Positions 63,837 through 64,000 of a DNA stretch of 64,000 bases are shown here, piece after piece; the stretch's first letter is position 1, and every line of letters begins with the position of its first letter. The stretch lies in assembly GCF_000170795.1 (NCBI RefSeq), contig NZ_ABCM01000009.1, forward strand, positions 149,399-213,398, given 5' to 3'. The position numbers were made by a program, and so were the translations under genes. Origin of the DNA: Pedobacter sp. BAL39. GTDB lineage: Bacteria; Bacteroidota; Bacteroidia; Sphingobacteriales; Sphingobacteriaceae. The notes beneath the pieces were generated by a model. The model saw nothing but the letters and a program-made list of their open reading frames with translations. It ran no database searches and was not told the DNA's origin.

Positions 63837-64000
63837 AGACGAATTACCCACAGCGCAGGAGTTAAAGTCTATTCTCGAAAACTTGATGAAGGGATTATTG
63901 TCGAGGCAATCTCACTTCTGTGTCGGGTGCAATCAAATGGCTGGAGTCACATCAGCCACCCGACCTGATATTTTCTGATATCCAGCTGGGAGATGGACTA
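63817..64000 (+). pseudogene. LytTR-type response regulator, 5' part, apparently frameshifted
   Basis: ATG at 63817 opens MKIIIIEDELPTAQELKSILENL, the start of a receiver domain, then loses frame: the other frames continue EGIIVEAIS and then SVSGAIKWLESHQPPDLIFSDIQLGDGL, i.e. a normal receiver with its phosphoacceptor region. Restoring one base near 63885 and one near 63915 gives a continuous protein. The unrepaired frame stops at 63976-63978. Either two real 1-bp deletions or sequencing errors. The gene continues beyond the window. Confidence 0.75.

Overview
The window looks like chromosomal DNA of a Bacteroidota member, most likely Sphingobacteriaceae (Pedobacter-like). The evidence is five SusC/RagA TonB-dependent porins, four of them followed inside the window by their SusD/RagB lipoprotein, four ECF sigma/FecR pairs, a two-component 'reg_prop' sensor, DUF4369/TlpA thioredoxins, DUF6266, and promoters of the TTG / TAnnTTTG type. 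No rRNA, complete tRNA, CRISPR array or complete insertion sequence was seen.

Layout. 1-4128 (minus): sigma, FecR and the first 722 codons of an STN-type SusC that runs off the left edge. 4361-6212: a small SDR/SnoaL operon divergent from an HxlR regulator. 6138-14030: an accessory stretch with two tRNA-3'-end remnants flanking a Schlafen/AlbA_2-type gene, an excisionase-like HTH gene plus a DUF6266 gene, a degenerate MocR-like regulator, and a three-gene operon ending in a RadC-like JAMM protein. 14106-24322 (minus): sigma, FecR, SusC, SusD, TlpA thioredoxin, M1 peptidase. 24499-32680 (minus): sigma, FecR, SusC, SusD, TlpA/DUF4369. 32973-41660 (minus): a beta-glucan-type PUL (SusC, SusD, surface glycan-binding lipoprotein, two GH16 lipoproteins). 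42257-43018 (plus): a free-standing receiver-AraC protein. 43144-53073 (plus): a fourth sigma, FecR, SusC, SusD cassette with two TlpA thioredoxins. 53544-56816 (plus): a propeller/Y_Y_Y/histidine kinase. 56836-59163 (minus): a GH3 beta-glucosidase. 59494-64000: HxlR/nitroreductase pair, AraC regulator, methyltransferase, and a LytS-type kinase with an apparently frameshifted LytTR-type response regulator at the right edge.

The most notable point is that the usual one-protein hybrid two-component system (HTCS) of Bacteroidota PULs appears to be split in two. The sensor kinase half lies beside the GH3 gene, and the receiver-AraC half lies beside the GH16 PUL 10.5 kb away, with an unrelated sigma/FecR cassette between them. 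Three promoters, in front of the PUL susC, the GH3 gene and the kinase gene, carry the same directly repeated element (YACCCC twice, 22 bp apart, same orientation relative to the gene). This suggests one beta-glucan regulon: a cell-surface GH16/SusCD system, a periplasmic GH3 and an autoregulated split HTCS.

The other four SusC proteins have an N-terminal STN signalling domain and belong to cell-surface-signalling loops (SusC to FecR to ECF sigma). In three of these the accessory genes are TlpA-like thioredoxins or a peptidase rather than glycosidases, so their substrates are probably not simple glycans.
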